DNA of 38,127 bases from W0P28-013 sp963638355 (lineage in GTDB: Bacteria; Bacteroidota; Bacteroidia; Bacteroidales; Paludibacteraceae): NCBI GenBank assembly GCA_963638355.1, contig CAVHRT010000008.1, forward strand, positions 1 to 38,127, given 5' to 3'. The position numbers were made by a program, and so were the translations under genes. Below the pieces are notes generated by a model that was not told where the DNA came from, made no database searches, and saw only the letters and a program-made list of their open reading frames with translations. Of this stretch, positions 16,615-24,623 are shown in pieces (position 1 is the first letter of the stretch; every line of letters begins with the position of its first letter).

Positions 16615-16618
16615 CAAT

Positions 16619-16930
16619 ATGAAAAACACAACTTTTGTCGAAGAAAGTCTTCAAATCGTCAGCAATCTTCCTGAAAATGAAGAATTTACGAACCTGGGAC
16701 AGTACGAGTACAATCAGAAAACAAACGAAATTATCTTTTTTATGACAGGACAAAACGACTACACGCTTTCTCTAATCGAAAACGAGAAAGCAAAACGCGC
16801 ACTGCTGCTGGCCAAATTGGCAGAACAGGAAAAAGAGGAACTTGTGAAAAAGGGCTGCATCAAAAAAGTGATAGTGAAGGTGCCAAACGGCTACGCCACC
16901 CGCTACATCCCCGTCGAAAAGGCGGCATAA
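16619..16930 (+). CDS. Small cytoplasmic protein of unknown function
   Basis: The product has 103 residues with no signal peptide or membrane segment. Residues 1-60 look like mixed alpha/beta (SLQIVSNLPENEEFTNLGQY, NEIIFFMTGQNDYTLSLIE). Residues 58-85 are a charged helix (ENEKAKRALLLAKLAEQEKEE), and the tail is basic (IKKVIVKVPNGYATRYIP). I do not recognise a family. It stands alone: its own promoter with dyad symmetry, a strong Shine-Dalgarno site, and a hairpin terminator 20 nt after the stop. Such packaging is that of an independently regulated, well-translated small gene. Confidence 0.75.
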   Translation: MKNTTFVEESLQIVSNLPENEEFTNLGQYEYNQKTNEIIFFMTGQNDYTLSLIENEKAKRALLLAKLAEQEKEELVKKGCIKKVIVKVPNGYATRYIPVEKAA

Positions 16931-16946
16931 TCGCCTGTGCAACAAC

Positions 16947-16988
16947 TACAAAAACGATGTCTCGGCACTGTTCGGGGCATCGTTTTGC
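16947..16988 (+). terminator. Hairpin terminator after the small gene
   Basis: AAAACGATG (16950-16958) pairs with CATCGTTTT (16978-16986), with outer pairing CTACAAA/TTTGTAG extending the stem. The T-rich 3' arm fits an intrinsic terminator. Confidence 0.55.
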
Positions 16989-17029
16989 CGTTTGTAGAGC
17001 GCAATCAAGCCACATTCAGAAAAAAATGC

Positions 17030-17037
17030 TATCTTTG
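17030..17037 (+). promoter_or_regulatory. -7 box of the lipid kinase gene
   Basis: TATCTTTG matches TAnnTTTG exactly. A start site near 17041 leaves a 19-nt leader before the ATG at 17060 and rules out the longer frame beginning at 16937. Confidence 0.6.
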
Positions 17038-17059
17038 CACTAGAAAACGACAGCACCAA

Positions 17060-17998
17060 ATGAGCTTAAGAGACGAACGCTGGGGAGTGATTGTGAACCC
17101 CTATTCAGGCAAACGCCAACTGCAAAAAGATTGGCAAGGCATCTACTATCTGCTGAAAAAGGCGGAAATCAACTTTTCGGAACAACTCACAGCCTTCCCA
17201 GGTCACGCCATCGAAATAGCCCGCACCATGGTCGAGGCAGGCTTTCGTCACCTGATAATCGTGGGCGGCGACGGCACACTAAACGAAGTGGTAAACGGCA
17301 TCTACACCTCGTCCATCGACGACAAAAGTGCGGTAACTCTGGCACTCGTCCCCTACGGCACAGGCAACGACTGGGCGCGCTATTGGGGCATCACACGCAA
17401 CTACCGACAGCTGGCGCGACAGATGTTTCAGCGCAAATGCACCCTCATCGACATAGGTAAAATTTCGTACACCGACCGCCGCGGACGCAACGCCGTGCGC
17501 TACTTCATCAACGGCGCAGGCTGGGGCTTCGATGGCATGGTGGTGCGCATCACCAATCGCATAAAAAAATACTTGGGCGGCAGCGCATGGGTCTATTCGC
17601 TGGCGGTTTTCGTTGCGCTGCTGAAATTGAAAACTTGGCCGATGCACTTTGTAAGCGATGATCGTGAGGACGAAGGGCGATTTTTCACCATCGCCATTGG
17701 CAACGGCTGCTACTCAGGCGGCGGACTCAAGCAAGTGCCAGACGCCAAACCCACCGATGGCAAGTTTCACATCACCGCCATGCAAAAGATTAAGTTGAGC
17801 CAAATTCCATCGGCACTGAAATTGCTCTTCGCTGGTCGCCTGCCAGAACACGCCTGCGCGCACTCGTTTGTAACCGAAAAGTTCCACATCACCTACGATG
17901 GCATGCTCGATGCCGAAACCGATGGCGTCGACCTCGAGGGTTGCTCGCCATTCACCGTCGAAGTGGTGCCAAACGCCGTGCAAATGCTGATTCCGTAA
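17060..17998 (+). CDS. Diacylglycerol-kinase-family lipid kinase
   Basis: Cytoplasmic or membrane-associated lipid kinase of 312 residues (DAGK catalytic domain, DgkB/YegS type). VNPYSGKRQ is the first nucleotide-binding strand, GGDGTLNEVVNGI (about residues 69-81) the hallmark GGDGT loop, and PYGTGNDWARYWGI the second loop. The C-terminal half (IAIGNGCYSGGGLKQVPDAK, DGKFHI) is the beta-sandwich domain. It likely phosphorylates diacylglycerol or a sphingoid-type lipid; the substrate cannot be told from sequence. Bacteroidales make sphingolipids, so both are possible. The stop codon abuts the stop of the convergent HIRAN gene, with no spacer. Confidence 0.92.
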   Translation: MSLRDERWGVIVNPYSGKRQLQKDWQGIYYLLKKAEINFSEQLTAFPGHAIEIARTMVEAGFRHLIIVGGDGTLNEVVNGIYTSSIDDKSAVTLALVPYGTGNDWARYWGITRNYRQLARQMFQRKCTLIDIGKISYTDRRGRNAVRYFINGAGWGFDGMVVRITNRIKKYLGGSAWVYSLAVFVALLKLKTWPMHFVSDDREDEGRFFTIAIGNGCYSGGGLKQVPDAKPTDGKFHITAMQKIKLSQIPSALKLLFAGRLPEHACAHSFVTEKFHITYDGMLDAETDGVDLEGCSPFTVEVVPNAVQMLIP

Positions 17999-18370
17999 TC
18001 AGCAAGATTTCTCAAATTCAGGATTGCGCTTAATGCGGATAGTGATATGAAGTTGCTGTTCGTAGTGCGCCTCTTCGTTGATGCTACTAATGCGACATTC
18101 GAAAATTTCGCCCCAACCAAGGTCAAGAAATGCCGCCAACTCCGCGTTTTCGTCGCGCGGAATGTAACCCAGCACAAACTCCTCAGGGTCACCGTTTTCG
18201 TCAGGTTTTGTAAAGATTACCTGCACCGCATTGGCATCGTAACTATTGTCGGGTTCGCGGCGAAGCTGCAGCAACTGTCCCACTTTCAAATCGCTCCAAA
18301 CCTCGTTGGCATCGTAATACATGCGCGCTGCCAAATGGCACTCCTTGTAGAATTTTTTCATCGCTTTCAT
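17999..18370 (-). CDS. HIRAN-domain protein
   Basis: The product has about 123 residues and consists of one HIRAN domain (LLQLRREPDNSYDANAVQVIF, then FVLGYIPRDENAELAAFLD). In helicases such as HLTF this domain binds 3' ends of single-stranded DNA; stand-alone copies have no proven role. The frame is open up to an ATG at 18397, but a minus-strand -7 box TACATTTG (complement of 18402-18409) puts the transcript start near 18398, making 18370 (MKAMKKF) or 18361 (MKKF) the likelier start. It may act in DNA repair, but there is no helicase or nuclease next to it. Confidence 0.85.
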   Translation of the reverse strand: MKAMKKFYKECHLAARMYYDANEVWSDLKVGQLLQLRREPDNSYDANAVQVIFTKPDENGDPEEFVLGYIPRDENAELAAFLDLGWGEIFECRISSINEEAHYEQQLHITIRIKRNPEFEKSC

Positions 18371-18401
18371 AGTCGTATTTTTTGTTTTGAATAGCACCTT
18401 A

Positions 18402-18409
18402 CAAATGTA
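18402..18409 (-). promoter_or_regulatory. -7 box of the HIRAN gene
   Basis: TACATTTG on the minus strand matches TAnnTTTG. Transcription would begin near 18398. Confidence 0.55.
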
Positions 18410-18500
18410 CGAAAAAAATTCCAGATTTCCAAATTTTTCGCGAGAAAGTTTCGTTTCTTTTGGTCGTCAAAAGAAATGAACAAAAAAAGCGATTTCTACA

Positions 18501-18541
18501 AAACAAAAAGAGCGAGAACTTTCGTCCTCGCTCTTTTGTTT
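18501..18541. terminator. Terminator of the exb operon
   Basis: AAACAAAAAGAGCGAG pairs with CTCGCTCTTTTGTTT (about 15 bp, one bulge, loop AACTTTCGTC). On the minus strand it lies just after the exbD stop at 18557 and ends in a T-rich arm. The symmetric A/T arms allow it to work in both directions. Confidence 0.75.
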
Positions 18542-18556
18542 GTATGCCGCTGCGTA

Positions 18557-19027
18557 TCAATAGGTTACACGCGGAACGGCTCCATAGTTCACCTTCAGTG
18601 CGTAGGCACGACGAAGCGCCTGCTTCACATCGGTGATGATACCCATTTTTGTGTTGCGATCGGCCTTGATCGAGATGGTGAGCATGTTCTGCTCGTCCTC
18701 GCGCATGGCCTCGCGCTCACGCACTACATACTCCTCGAGTTGCGATACATCGGCAAAAGCATCGTCCAACTGAATGCGCGTTTCGCTACCATACTTGCCT
18801 TTGAACTCTTTTTTCGGTTCGCCAATGTAGACAAAGCGAACAAGCGATTTCTTTTCGAGCGATTGCAGTTCGGTGGCTTCGGGCGCATGAATGTCGACCT
18901 TGTAAGTTACCTCTTTCATCGATGTCGAAACCATGAAGAAGAACAACAGCATGAAGATGATATCGGGCAGCGATGCCGTAGAAATTGCAGGCACGTCTTT
19001 TTTATCGCCCTTACGAATTTTAGCCAT
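18557..19027 (-). CDS. ExbD/TolR-family transporter, second copy
   Basis: The product has 156 residues: short basic N-terminus, one membrane helix (about 19-37) with the proton-binding aspartate D22 in LPDIIFMLLFFFMVST, then a periplasmic domain (VSQLEEYVVREREAM, LTISIKADRNTKMG). It forms the proton-motive-force-driven motor with ExbB and hands energy to TonB. It overlaps the stop of the first exbD by 1 nt (TAATG). Two different ExbD chains in one operon suggest a mixed dimer, as found in several Bacteroidota. A terminator hairpin follows. Confidence 0.92.
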   Translation of the reverse strand: MAKIRKGDKKDVPAISTASLPDIIFMLLFFFMVSTSMKEVTYKVDIHAPEATELQSLEKKSLVRFVYIGEPKKEFKGKYGSETRIQLDDAFADVSQLEEYVVREREAMREDEQNMLTISIKADRNTKMGIITDVKQALRRAYALKVNYGAVPRVTY

Positions 19028-19620
19028 TATTTCTTTCCTCCATAGTTTTTAGGTTCGGCTTCCGAAATCTTCTGCGGATAGATGGTTTGAACGGCTTTTT
19101 GGCGTTCTTCGTCTAACTCGGCATAAGGCATTCCAAAGCGAGCCCTTGAATATTCGTCGCGCACCTCGTTGTAGGCGCCAACCAATTCGTTCTGTACCTC
19201 AATGTACTTCTGATAGAGTGTGCCGCGGTCGTTTTGCAACGAAATGATGTGTTTTTTCGTTGTCATCACGGTTTCGCGCTGACCACCTATCTCGACTTCC
19301 ACAGGGAGCAGTTCGGGGAGCGTGGGGTCGTTGCCTTCGTTTTTGATGAAGGTTTTGACCTTTTCTCTCAACTCGCGCACATCGAGCGGTTCGCCCTGAA
19401 CAAGCAACTGGTTGCTGCTGTTCACAAGCACCACAAAGGTGTTGCGTTTGTTTACCTCGTTCTCTTTTTGTTCCTCGTTCGGTTGTGGTGGAGGCGGCAG
19501 ACGCCGCGACAAACCTTTGTCAACCGACATGGTAGTCGTTACAAGAAAGAAGATGAGGAGCAGAAAGGCAATGTCGGCCATAGAGCTAGCATTGATTTCC
19601 TGAACTTTGCGTTTTCCCAT
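19027..19620 (-). CDS. ExbD/TolR-family transporter, first copy
   Basis: The product has 197 residues, with a membrane helix at about 13-32 that carries the conserved aspartate D16 in SMADIAFLLLIFFLVTTT. RRLPPPPQP after the helix is a proline-rich stalk, followed by the periplasmic domain (TFVVLVNSSNQLLVQGEPLD). A C-terminal extension of about 60 residues (KYIEVQNELVGAYNEVRDEYSRARFG...) is longer than in E. coli ExbD (141 residues). It lies 18 nt after the four-helix protein and is coupled to the second exbD. Confidence 0.92.
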   Translation of the reverse strand: MGKRKVQEINASSMADIAFLLLIFFLVTTTMSVDKGLSRRLPPPPQPNEEQKENEVNKRNTFVVLVNSSNQLLVQGEPLDVRELREKVKTFIKNEGNDPTLPELLPVEVEIGGQRETVMTTKKHIISLQNDRGTLYQKYIEVQNELVGAYNEVRDEYSRARFGMPYAELDEERQKAVQTIYPQKISEAEPKNYGGKK

Positions 19621-19638
19621 AATCTTCTGTAATTTCCG

Positions 19639-20127
19639 TTATTTTTTACCAACTTTGCTAAAGCGTTTGAGGCAGAGCATTGCAACCACGCTAATCAACG
19701 CAATAACAAACAGAATGTAAGAGGCAATGATGCAAGCATCGGTGAAGTGACACCAGAAACCAACATTTTGCGTGCCTTCGTAACCAATAATTTCGATGTA
19801 GTCACCGTTACCGCAGAACCATGCGATGACCATGACTATCAATCCCGAGAAGATGACATCGAAAATGGTGAGACTATCTTTCTTCTTTTTGAAGAGAATC
19901 GACTTGTCGAAGCGGATAAGCGAATAGAGCGCCACCAAGCAACCCAAGCCGAACAGAATGTACGCCCAGTTGAGCAGCGCATCGGTAAAATGCGGCTGAT
20001 TCCACAAGTTGCCATTGATGTCGACCTCCTCGCCTCCGCCAACGAAGAACAGAACGCCGATGACCACCGATATGGCAAGCAGTGTGTAGAGCGTAATTTT
20101 CGGTAATTTATCCAAGAATTTAGACAT
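19639..20127 (-). CDS. Four-helix membrane protein of the exb operon
   Basis: The product has 162 residues and four predicted membrane helices (about 12-30, 50-68, 88-105 and 130-152). The loop between helix 1 and 2 (GGGEEVDINGNLWNQPHFTD) and that between 3 and 4 (CGNGDYIEIIGYEGTQNVGFWCHF) would be periplasmic, and the two cysteines C104 and C126 could form a disulfide. It is placed between exbB and the exbD pair. I do not recognise a named family; the context suggests an accessory part of the Exb motor. Confidence 0.85.
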   Translation of the reverse strand: MSKFLDKLPKITLYTLLAISVVIGVLFFVGGGEEVDINGNLWNQPHFTDALLNWAYILFGLGCLVALYSLIRFDKSILFKKKKDSLTIFDVIFSGLIVMVIAWFCGNGDYIEIIGYEGTQNVGFWCHFTDACIIASYILFVIALISVVAMLCLKRFSKVGKK

Positions 20128-20160
20128 AATCAGTGTGTTTTAATTCTGTCTGAAAACAAA

Positions 20161-20973
20161 TTATTTCTCAACGGCTTTTGCCTTTTCAGCAACGATGTCG
20201 AGCAGCGAGATGGACGAATCTTCCATGTCGTTAACCAGCACATCGATGCGCGACAAGATGTAGTTGTAGAAGATTTGCAGAATGATGGCAACGATAAGAC
20301 CAAACACGGTGGTCAACAATGCCACTTTGATACCGCCAGCCACGATGGTAGCCGAGATATCGCCTGCTTGTTGAATTTTGTCGAATGCTTGAATCATGCC
20401 GACTACGGTACCCATGAAGCCCAACATTGGAGCCAAGGCGATGAACAGCGAAATCCACGAGAGGTTCTTCTCGAGCAGACCTTGTTGAACCGAGCCATAC
20501 GAAGCAACGGTTTTGTCGACTGTGTCAACACCCTCGTCGTAGCGCGACAGACCTTGATAGAAGATAGAGGCGATAGGACCACGCGTATTGCGGCAAACTT
20601 CCAATGCAGCCTCGAGTCCGCCTTCGTCCCATGCTTTGCGTACTTCGCGAAGCAGTTTGTCGGAATCAACAGTAGCAAGACCCAGATAGATGATGCGCTC
20701 GATGCAAAGTGCAAGACCAAAAATCAAGCAGAATGCAACGGTCGACATGAAGCCAGCTTCACCTTCGATGAATTTGGTTTTCAGGATTTGGTGCATGCCA
20801 ACCTCTTCGGCAGCGGCTTCTTCAGCCACTTCTTCGACAACGGCGGCTTGTTCTTCGGTAACTTCCTCGGTGGCAGGTGCGGCTACCTCAGCCGAATCTT
20901 GAGCCACAGCTACAGCGGCCACGCCAAAGAGCATTACGGCCACAAGCGTCAGGATTGGAAACAGTTTTTTCAT
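20161..20973 (-). CDS. ExbB/TolQ/MotA-family proton channel
   Basis: Core of the Exb motor, 270 residues. The family domain covers about 75-260: a helix at 77-97, the cytoplasmic region EVCRNTRGPIASIFYQGLSRYDEG, then IALAPMLGFMGTVVGMIQAF and VALLTTVFGLIVAIILQIFYN, which carry the channel. The N-terminus is unusual: an apparent signal peptide (1-24, ending VAVAQ) followed by about 35 residues made almost only of A, E, V and T (25-58), which would sit in the periplasm. The gene starts 48 nt downstream of tRNA-Ser on the same strand, so read-through from the tRNA promoter is possible. Confidence 0.93.
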   Translation of the reverse strand: MKKLFPILTLVAVMLFGVAAVAVAQDSAEVAAPATEEVTEEQAAVVEEVAEEAAAEEVGMHQILKTKFIEGEAGFMSTVAFCLIFGLALCIERIIYLGLATVDSDKLLREVRKAWDEGGLEAALEVCRNTRGPIASIFYQGLSRYDEGVDTVDKTVASYGSVQQGLLEKNLSWISLFIALAPMLGFMGTVVGMIQAFDKIQQAGDISATIVAGGIKVALLTTVFGLIVAIILQIFYNYILSRIDVLVNDMEDSSISLLDIVAEKAKAVEK

Positions 20974-21020
20974 TTTGTTTTGTGTTTTTAGTTAGTAATT
21001 TAAGTTACAAATTATTTTCG

Positions 21021-21108
21021 CGGAAAGAAGGGGATTCGAACCCCTGATACACTTTTGGCGCATACACGCTTTCCAGGCGTGCCTCTTCAACCACTCGAGC
21101 ATCTTTCC
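21021..21108 (-). tRNA. tRNA-Ser (anticodon GGA)
   Basis: The minus strand folds into an 88-nt class II tRNA. The acceptor stem is GGAAAGA (21108-21102) with TCTTTCC. The anticodon stem CACGC/GCGTG encloses loop CTGGAAA with anticodon GGA. A long variable arm (TATGCGCC...GTGTAT region) and the T arm GGGG-TTCGAAT-CCCC complete it. Discriminator base is G, as expected for serine. CCA is not encoded. It reads UCC and UCU codons. Confidence 0.95.
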
Positions 21109-21321
21109 AAGCTGTCGCAAAATGCCAGTAGCAACTAGCAAGAAAGCCGAAAATACTATAGCACTCGCGAACATTCTCATTCGCTCAAAATCGGGCGCAA
21201 TTTACTATTTTTTTCGCAAATTGGTTACTAATTTTTCAACATTTTTCTGCACAATACACTAACGTGCTGATTTTGAGCATTTAACGGTGATTTTTCGCCC
21301 CAAAATTTAACATTTTCGCGA

Positions 21322-22083
21322 TTAAATGCCGAACAAATTCTTGGCGTTTTGCGTGGTTGTTTCGTCAATTTTCTCGACTGGAATTTGAAAAATTTCGGCC
21401 AAACATTGCGCCACATCGGCAACATATTGCGGTTCGTTGCGCTGCCCACGGTGCGGCACCGGAGCCATGTAGGGTGCATCGGTTTCGAGCAGAAGGTGCT
21501 GCGCTCCAATCTGCGAAACGATTTCTGGCAGATGACTTTTTTTGAAGGTCAGCACGCCGCCAACACCCAAGTAGAAACCCATTTTCACCACTTTTCGCAC
21601 CTCCTCTACTCCACCGCCAAAACAATGAAACACGCCACGCAGCGGTTTTCCGCGAAATTTTGCAAGCGACGCGAACGCTTCAGCAAACGCCTTTCGCACA
21701 TGCAAAACTACGGGCAAACTTAGCGAGATTGCCCAATCCAACTGCTGTTCGAAAGCCAAAATTTGCGAATCGCGAAAAGTGTCATCCCAATAGAGATCGA
21801 GGCCGATTTCGCCAACGGCACAATAGTCGCCAGCCGCCAACTCGTCGCCAACGATTTGCAGTTCGTTGCGAAAATCCTCCTTCACGCTTTCGGGGTGAAG
21901 CCCCATGGCTGCAGAGCAAAAATCGGGGAACTCGGCGACCGTCTTTTTCAGCGGCTGAATGCTGCGACTATCCTCGTTGGCCAGCACCACATGCGTAATG
22001 CCCGCCTGCAACGCGCGCTGCACCACCGCGGCACGATCGTCATCGAATTCCTGCGAATAGATGTGAGTGTGAGTGTCGATCAT
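21322..22083 (-). CDS. TatD-family metal-dependent hydrolase
   Basis: TIM-barrel metal-dependent hydrolase/DNase of 253 residues. The metal ligands are visible: IDTHTHIYSQEFD at the N-terminus (HxH), E in VGEIGLDLYWDD, H in VVLHVRKAF, H in GVFHCFGGG, and D in LLLETDAPYMAP. TatD enzymes act as 3'-5' exonucleases or D-aminoacyl-tRNA/peptide hydrolases; the exact role is not fixed by sequence. The frame extends to 22128, but that part is translated repeat (TTGATAATTG words), so ATG 22083 just before the HxH motif is chosen. Confidence 0.93.
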   Translation of the reverse strand: MIDTHTHIYSQEFDDDRAAVVQRALQAGITHVVLANEDSRSIQPLKKTVAEFPDFCSAAMGLHPESVKEDFRNELQIVGDELAAGDYCAVGEIGLDLYWDDTFRDSQILAFEQQLDWAISLSLPVVLHVRKAFAEAFASLAKFRGKPLRGVFHCFGGGVEEVRKVVKMGFYLGVGGVLTFKKSHLPEIVSQIGAQHLLLETDAPYMAPVPHRGQRNEPQYVADVAQCLAEIFQIPVEKIDETTTQNAKNLFGI

Positions 22084-22098
22084 AGTGAGGAATTTTTT

Positions 22099-22330
22099 AA
22101 TTGATAATTGATAATTGACAATTGACAATTAGGCGGTTCGACTGGCTCACCGCCCACAATCTTCAAATAGACAATAGAAACAGCGCGAAGCGCGAGAATT
22201 TTTGCGATAAGAGAGAGCAAAATCAAACGCGTTTGTTTTGCCGAACGGAGCAAAAATCTTGCGAAGCAAAAACTTAGAAACTTTTTCAACTTGATAAACT
22301 TCTCATCAACTTATCAACTCGTCAACTTAT
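22099..22330. repeat. Composite repeat region between tatD and the nucleotidyltransferase
   Basis: This spacer holds, in order: a TTGATAATTGATAATTG word (22099-22130); CGGTTCGACTGGCTCACCGC (about 22133-22156); a 62-bp repeat (22197-22258) that recurs at 34582-34643 with about three mismatches; and a chain of CTTATCAACTCGTCAACTT words that runs into the stop of the next gene. The 62-bp unit contains TTTTTGC/GCAAAA hairpins on both sides of the palindrome CAAACGCGTTTG. Confidence 0.75.
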
Positions 22331-23051
22331 CAACTAAAAATTTTTCCGCCTCGTGCAGCGAATCAATTTTGCCAACATCGAGCATGCGCAGGTTGGGCAT
22401 CTGCACGCCACGAATGGTGTGTGTGGCGCAGACTGAAAGGTAAAAATCGATGATCGAAAAGCGATCAGGCCAACCTTCCATCAGCGGAAAAACATCTGGC
22501 GAGATGGTGTGAATGCCAGCAAAAGCAAGTTTTTGGCACGCTGCGACATCGAGATTCTGGTACGGCGACCGCACCTCGCCCGTCTGCACATTGGTCCAGC
22601 CAACAAGGCGCTGCTGCTCGTCGAAAAGCAGATAACGACTCGTTTTGCGATCGCTCACGAGCAGCGTTGCAAGGTCGCACGACTGATGCATTTTGTAGAA
22701 CGCCGCCAAATCGAGGTTCGAAAGAATATCGACATTATGCACCAGAAAAGGCGCGTCGGCATTGAGCAGCGATTGCGCGTGACGCAGTCCCCCGCCCGTC
22801 TCGAGCAGCAGTTCGCGCTCGTCTGAAACAGCCACACGCAGTCCAAAATCGTGCGTCGCAAGATAGTCTATAATCTGATCGGCAAAATGATGCACATTCA
22901 CCACCGCATCAGAAAATCCAGCGGCAGCCATTTTCTCCAAAACATGCGCCAGCAGCGGTTTCCCAGCCACAGGCACAAGCGCTTTTGGCATATTATCGGT
23001 GAGCGGGCGCAGGCGCGTTCCCAGACCCGCAGCAAAGATTACACATTTCAT
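22314..23051 (-). CDS. Sugar-1-phosphate nucleotidyltransferase, MurU-like
   Basis: Nucleotidyltransferase of 245 residues (Rossmann-type). The N-terminal signature is MKCVIFAAGLGTRLRPLTD followed by MPKALVPVAGKPLL; the metal-binding position is the aspartate in HNVDILSNLD. It is next to, and on the same strand as, a kinase of the AmgK type. In Pseudomonas, AmgK phosphorylates N-acetylmuramate or GlcNAc at C1 and MurU converts the product to UDP-MurNAc, a bypass that recycles cell wall. The neighbourhood makes this the best guess; a GDP-mannose-type role cannot be excluded. The ATG at 23051 gives the conserved start. Confidence 0.88.
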   Translation of the reverse strand: MKCVIFAAGLGTRLRPLTDNMPKALVPVAGKPLLAHVLEKMAAAGFSDAVVNVHHFADQIIDYLATHDFGLRVAVSDERELLLETGGGLRHAQSLLNADAPFLVHNVDILSNLDLAAFYKMHQSCDLATLLVSDRKTSRYLLFDEQQRLVGWTNVQTGEVRSPYQNLDVAACQKLAFAGIHTISPDVFPLMEGWPDRFSIIDFYLSVCATHTIRGVQMPNLRMLDVGKIDSLHEAEKFLVDKLTS

Positions 23052-23191
23052 GTGATTGCAGATTAGTAGCAAGTCGCAAGTAACAAGTCGCAAGACTAGG
23101 GCAATGCAAGAAAAACAATTTCTGATTTTTTGTTGTTTGCGACTAACTCATCAAACTTAATTAAATAATTGGAAATTAGATAATTAGATAA

Positions 23192-24619
23192 TTAATTCCC
23201 AATTCTTTTCGTGATTCCACGCTCTTTGTGGCAAACAATGATGTCGATATCAAATTTTTCGGCAAGGTGCGAGGCGAGGTGCTCCGCGGCATAGACCGAA
23301 CGATGCTGTCCGCCAGTGCAGCCAAACGAGAACATCAAATCGGTGAATCCACGCTCCAGATAACGCGTCACATGAGCATCGGCCAAAGCGTAGACCGACT
23401 GCATGAAGGTGAGAATTTCGCCATCGCGCTCCAAAAATTCGATGACGTCGGCATCCATTCCCGTGGAGTTGCAATATTCGGCATAGCGACCGGGATTATG
23501 CACCGCGCGACAGTCGAAAACATAGCCACCGCCGTTGCCCGAAAGGTCGTCGGGTGCACCCTTTTTATATGAGAAGCTGAAAATGCGCACCGTGAGCCGA
23601 CCTTTTACAGGCGCATAACGCTCGCTCCAGCGCGGCATTGCAGCCAAATCCGCCAAAATTTTGCACAAATAGGGACATTCGTCGAAAGGCTGCTGCAAAA
23701 GCGCGCGCAAATTGTCCATGGCAAACGGCACACTCTGCAGAAAATGCGCCTTGCGCTCCACCATGCCACGAAAACCGTATGCGCCCAACACTTGCAGCGT
23801 GCGGAAAAGCACAAACAGCCGCAGGCGCTCAAGAAAATGCGCTTTATCAACCTGCTGATAATCAGCAAGATGCGTAAGATAAACGTCAATCAGTTCATGG
23901 CGCAACTCATCAGGATAGTTGGCTTTGGCTTGCCACAGGAACGACGCCACATCGTAGTAAATCGGTCCGCAGCGCCCCGTCTGAAAATCGATGAAATAAG
24001 GCTCTTCGCCATTTTTCAGTATCACATTGCGCGCCTGAAAATCGCGATGCATGAAAGTGCTAAAATCTTCCGCCAAAAGTGCGCACTGAAGTCGCTCAAA
24101 ATCGTCCTGCAGCGCCATCTCGTCGAACTCCAGCCCCGACGGCTTCAGAAAACAGTATTTGAAATAGTTGAGGTCGAACATCACCGTGCGCTCGTCGAAA
24201 CGCGGCTGCGGATAGCAGAGGTTGAAATCGAGCCGCTCCGCCCCAGCAAACTGCAATTTTGGCAATAGCGCAATGGTGCGACGCAAAAGTGTTTTTTCTT
24301 GTTCCGAAAAATGACCCGTTGTGCGCCCTTCAGCAATGGCATCGAACAGCGAAATAGTGCCGAGATCGTCCTGCAGATAGCACATCAGGTCGGGCGACTT
24401 GGCCAACACGCGCGGCACAGGCAAGCCTTGTTCGGCGAAATGCTCGGCAAGTGCGATGAATGCACGATTTTCGTCGAGCGAAACGCCCTCCACGCCAATG
24501 TAACTCTCGCCATCGGCAGTGATGCGAAAATAGCGGCGATTGCTGCCCGACTGCGCCAGCGGCACAATGGCATCGGCAGACTTGTGGGCATAGTTTTCAA
24601 AAAGATTTGCAAGTTTCAT
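23192..24619 (-). CDS. Aminosugar kinase (AmgK-like) fused to RapZ C-terminal domain
   Basis: The product has 475 residues in two parts. Residues 1-310 are an APH-type kinase: catalytic loop HRDFQARNVIL (191-201, base D193) and metal-binding DFQTG (211-215), with a nucleotide loop near SGSNRRYFRI. Residues 340-470 are the RapZ C-terminal domain: FSFSYKKG, VFDCRAVHNPGRY, TGMDADVIEFL and FGCTGGQHRSV, then VCHKE. In E. coli this domain senses glucosamine-6-phosphate and binds small RNAs; the RapZ P-loop half is absent here. The combination suggests that aminosugar phosphorylation is tied to GlcN6P sensing. The -7 box just upstream makes 24619 the start and leaves almost no leader. Confidence 0.92.
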   Translation of the reverse strand: MKLANLFENYAHKSADAIVPLAQSGSNRRYFRITADGESYIGVEGVSLDENRAFIALAEHFAEQGLPVPRVLAKSPDLMCYLQDDLGTISLFDAIAEGRTTGHFSEQEKTLLRRTIALLPKLQFAGAERLDFNLCYPQPRFDERTVMFDLNYFKYCFLKPSGLEFDEMALQDDFERLQCALLAEDFSTFMHRDFQARNVILKNGEEPYFIDFQTGRCGPIYYDVASFLWQAKANYPDELRHELIDVYLTHLADYQQVDKAHFLERLRLFVLFRTLQVLGAYGFRGMVERKAHFLQSVPFAMDNLRALLQQPFDECPYLCKILADLAAMPRWSERYAPVKGRLTVRIFSFSYKKGAPDDLSGNGGGYVFDCRAVHNPGRYAEYCNSTGMDADVIEFLERDGEILTFMQSVYALADAHVTRYLERGFTDLMFSFGCTGGQHRSVYAAEHLASHLAEKFDIDIIVCHKERGITKRIGN

Positions 24620-24623
24620 AATG

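Noticed and set aside
22084..22128. Longer N-terminus for the TatD protein
   Set aside because: The extra codons are translated TTGATAATTG repeat words; the family starts right at the HxH motif.
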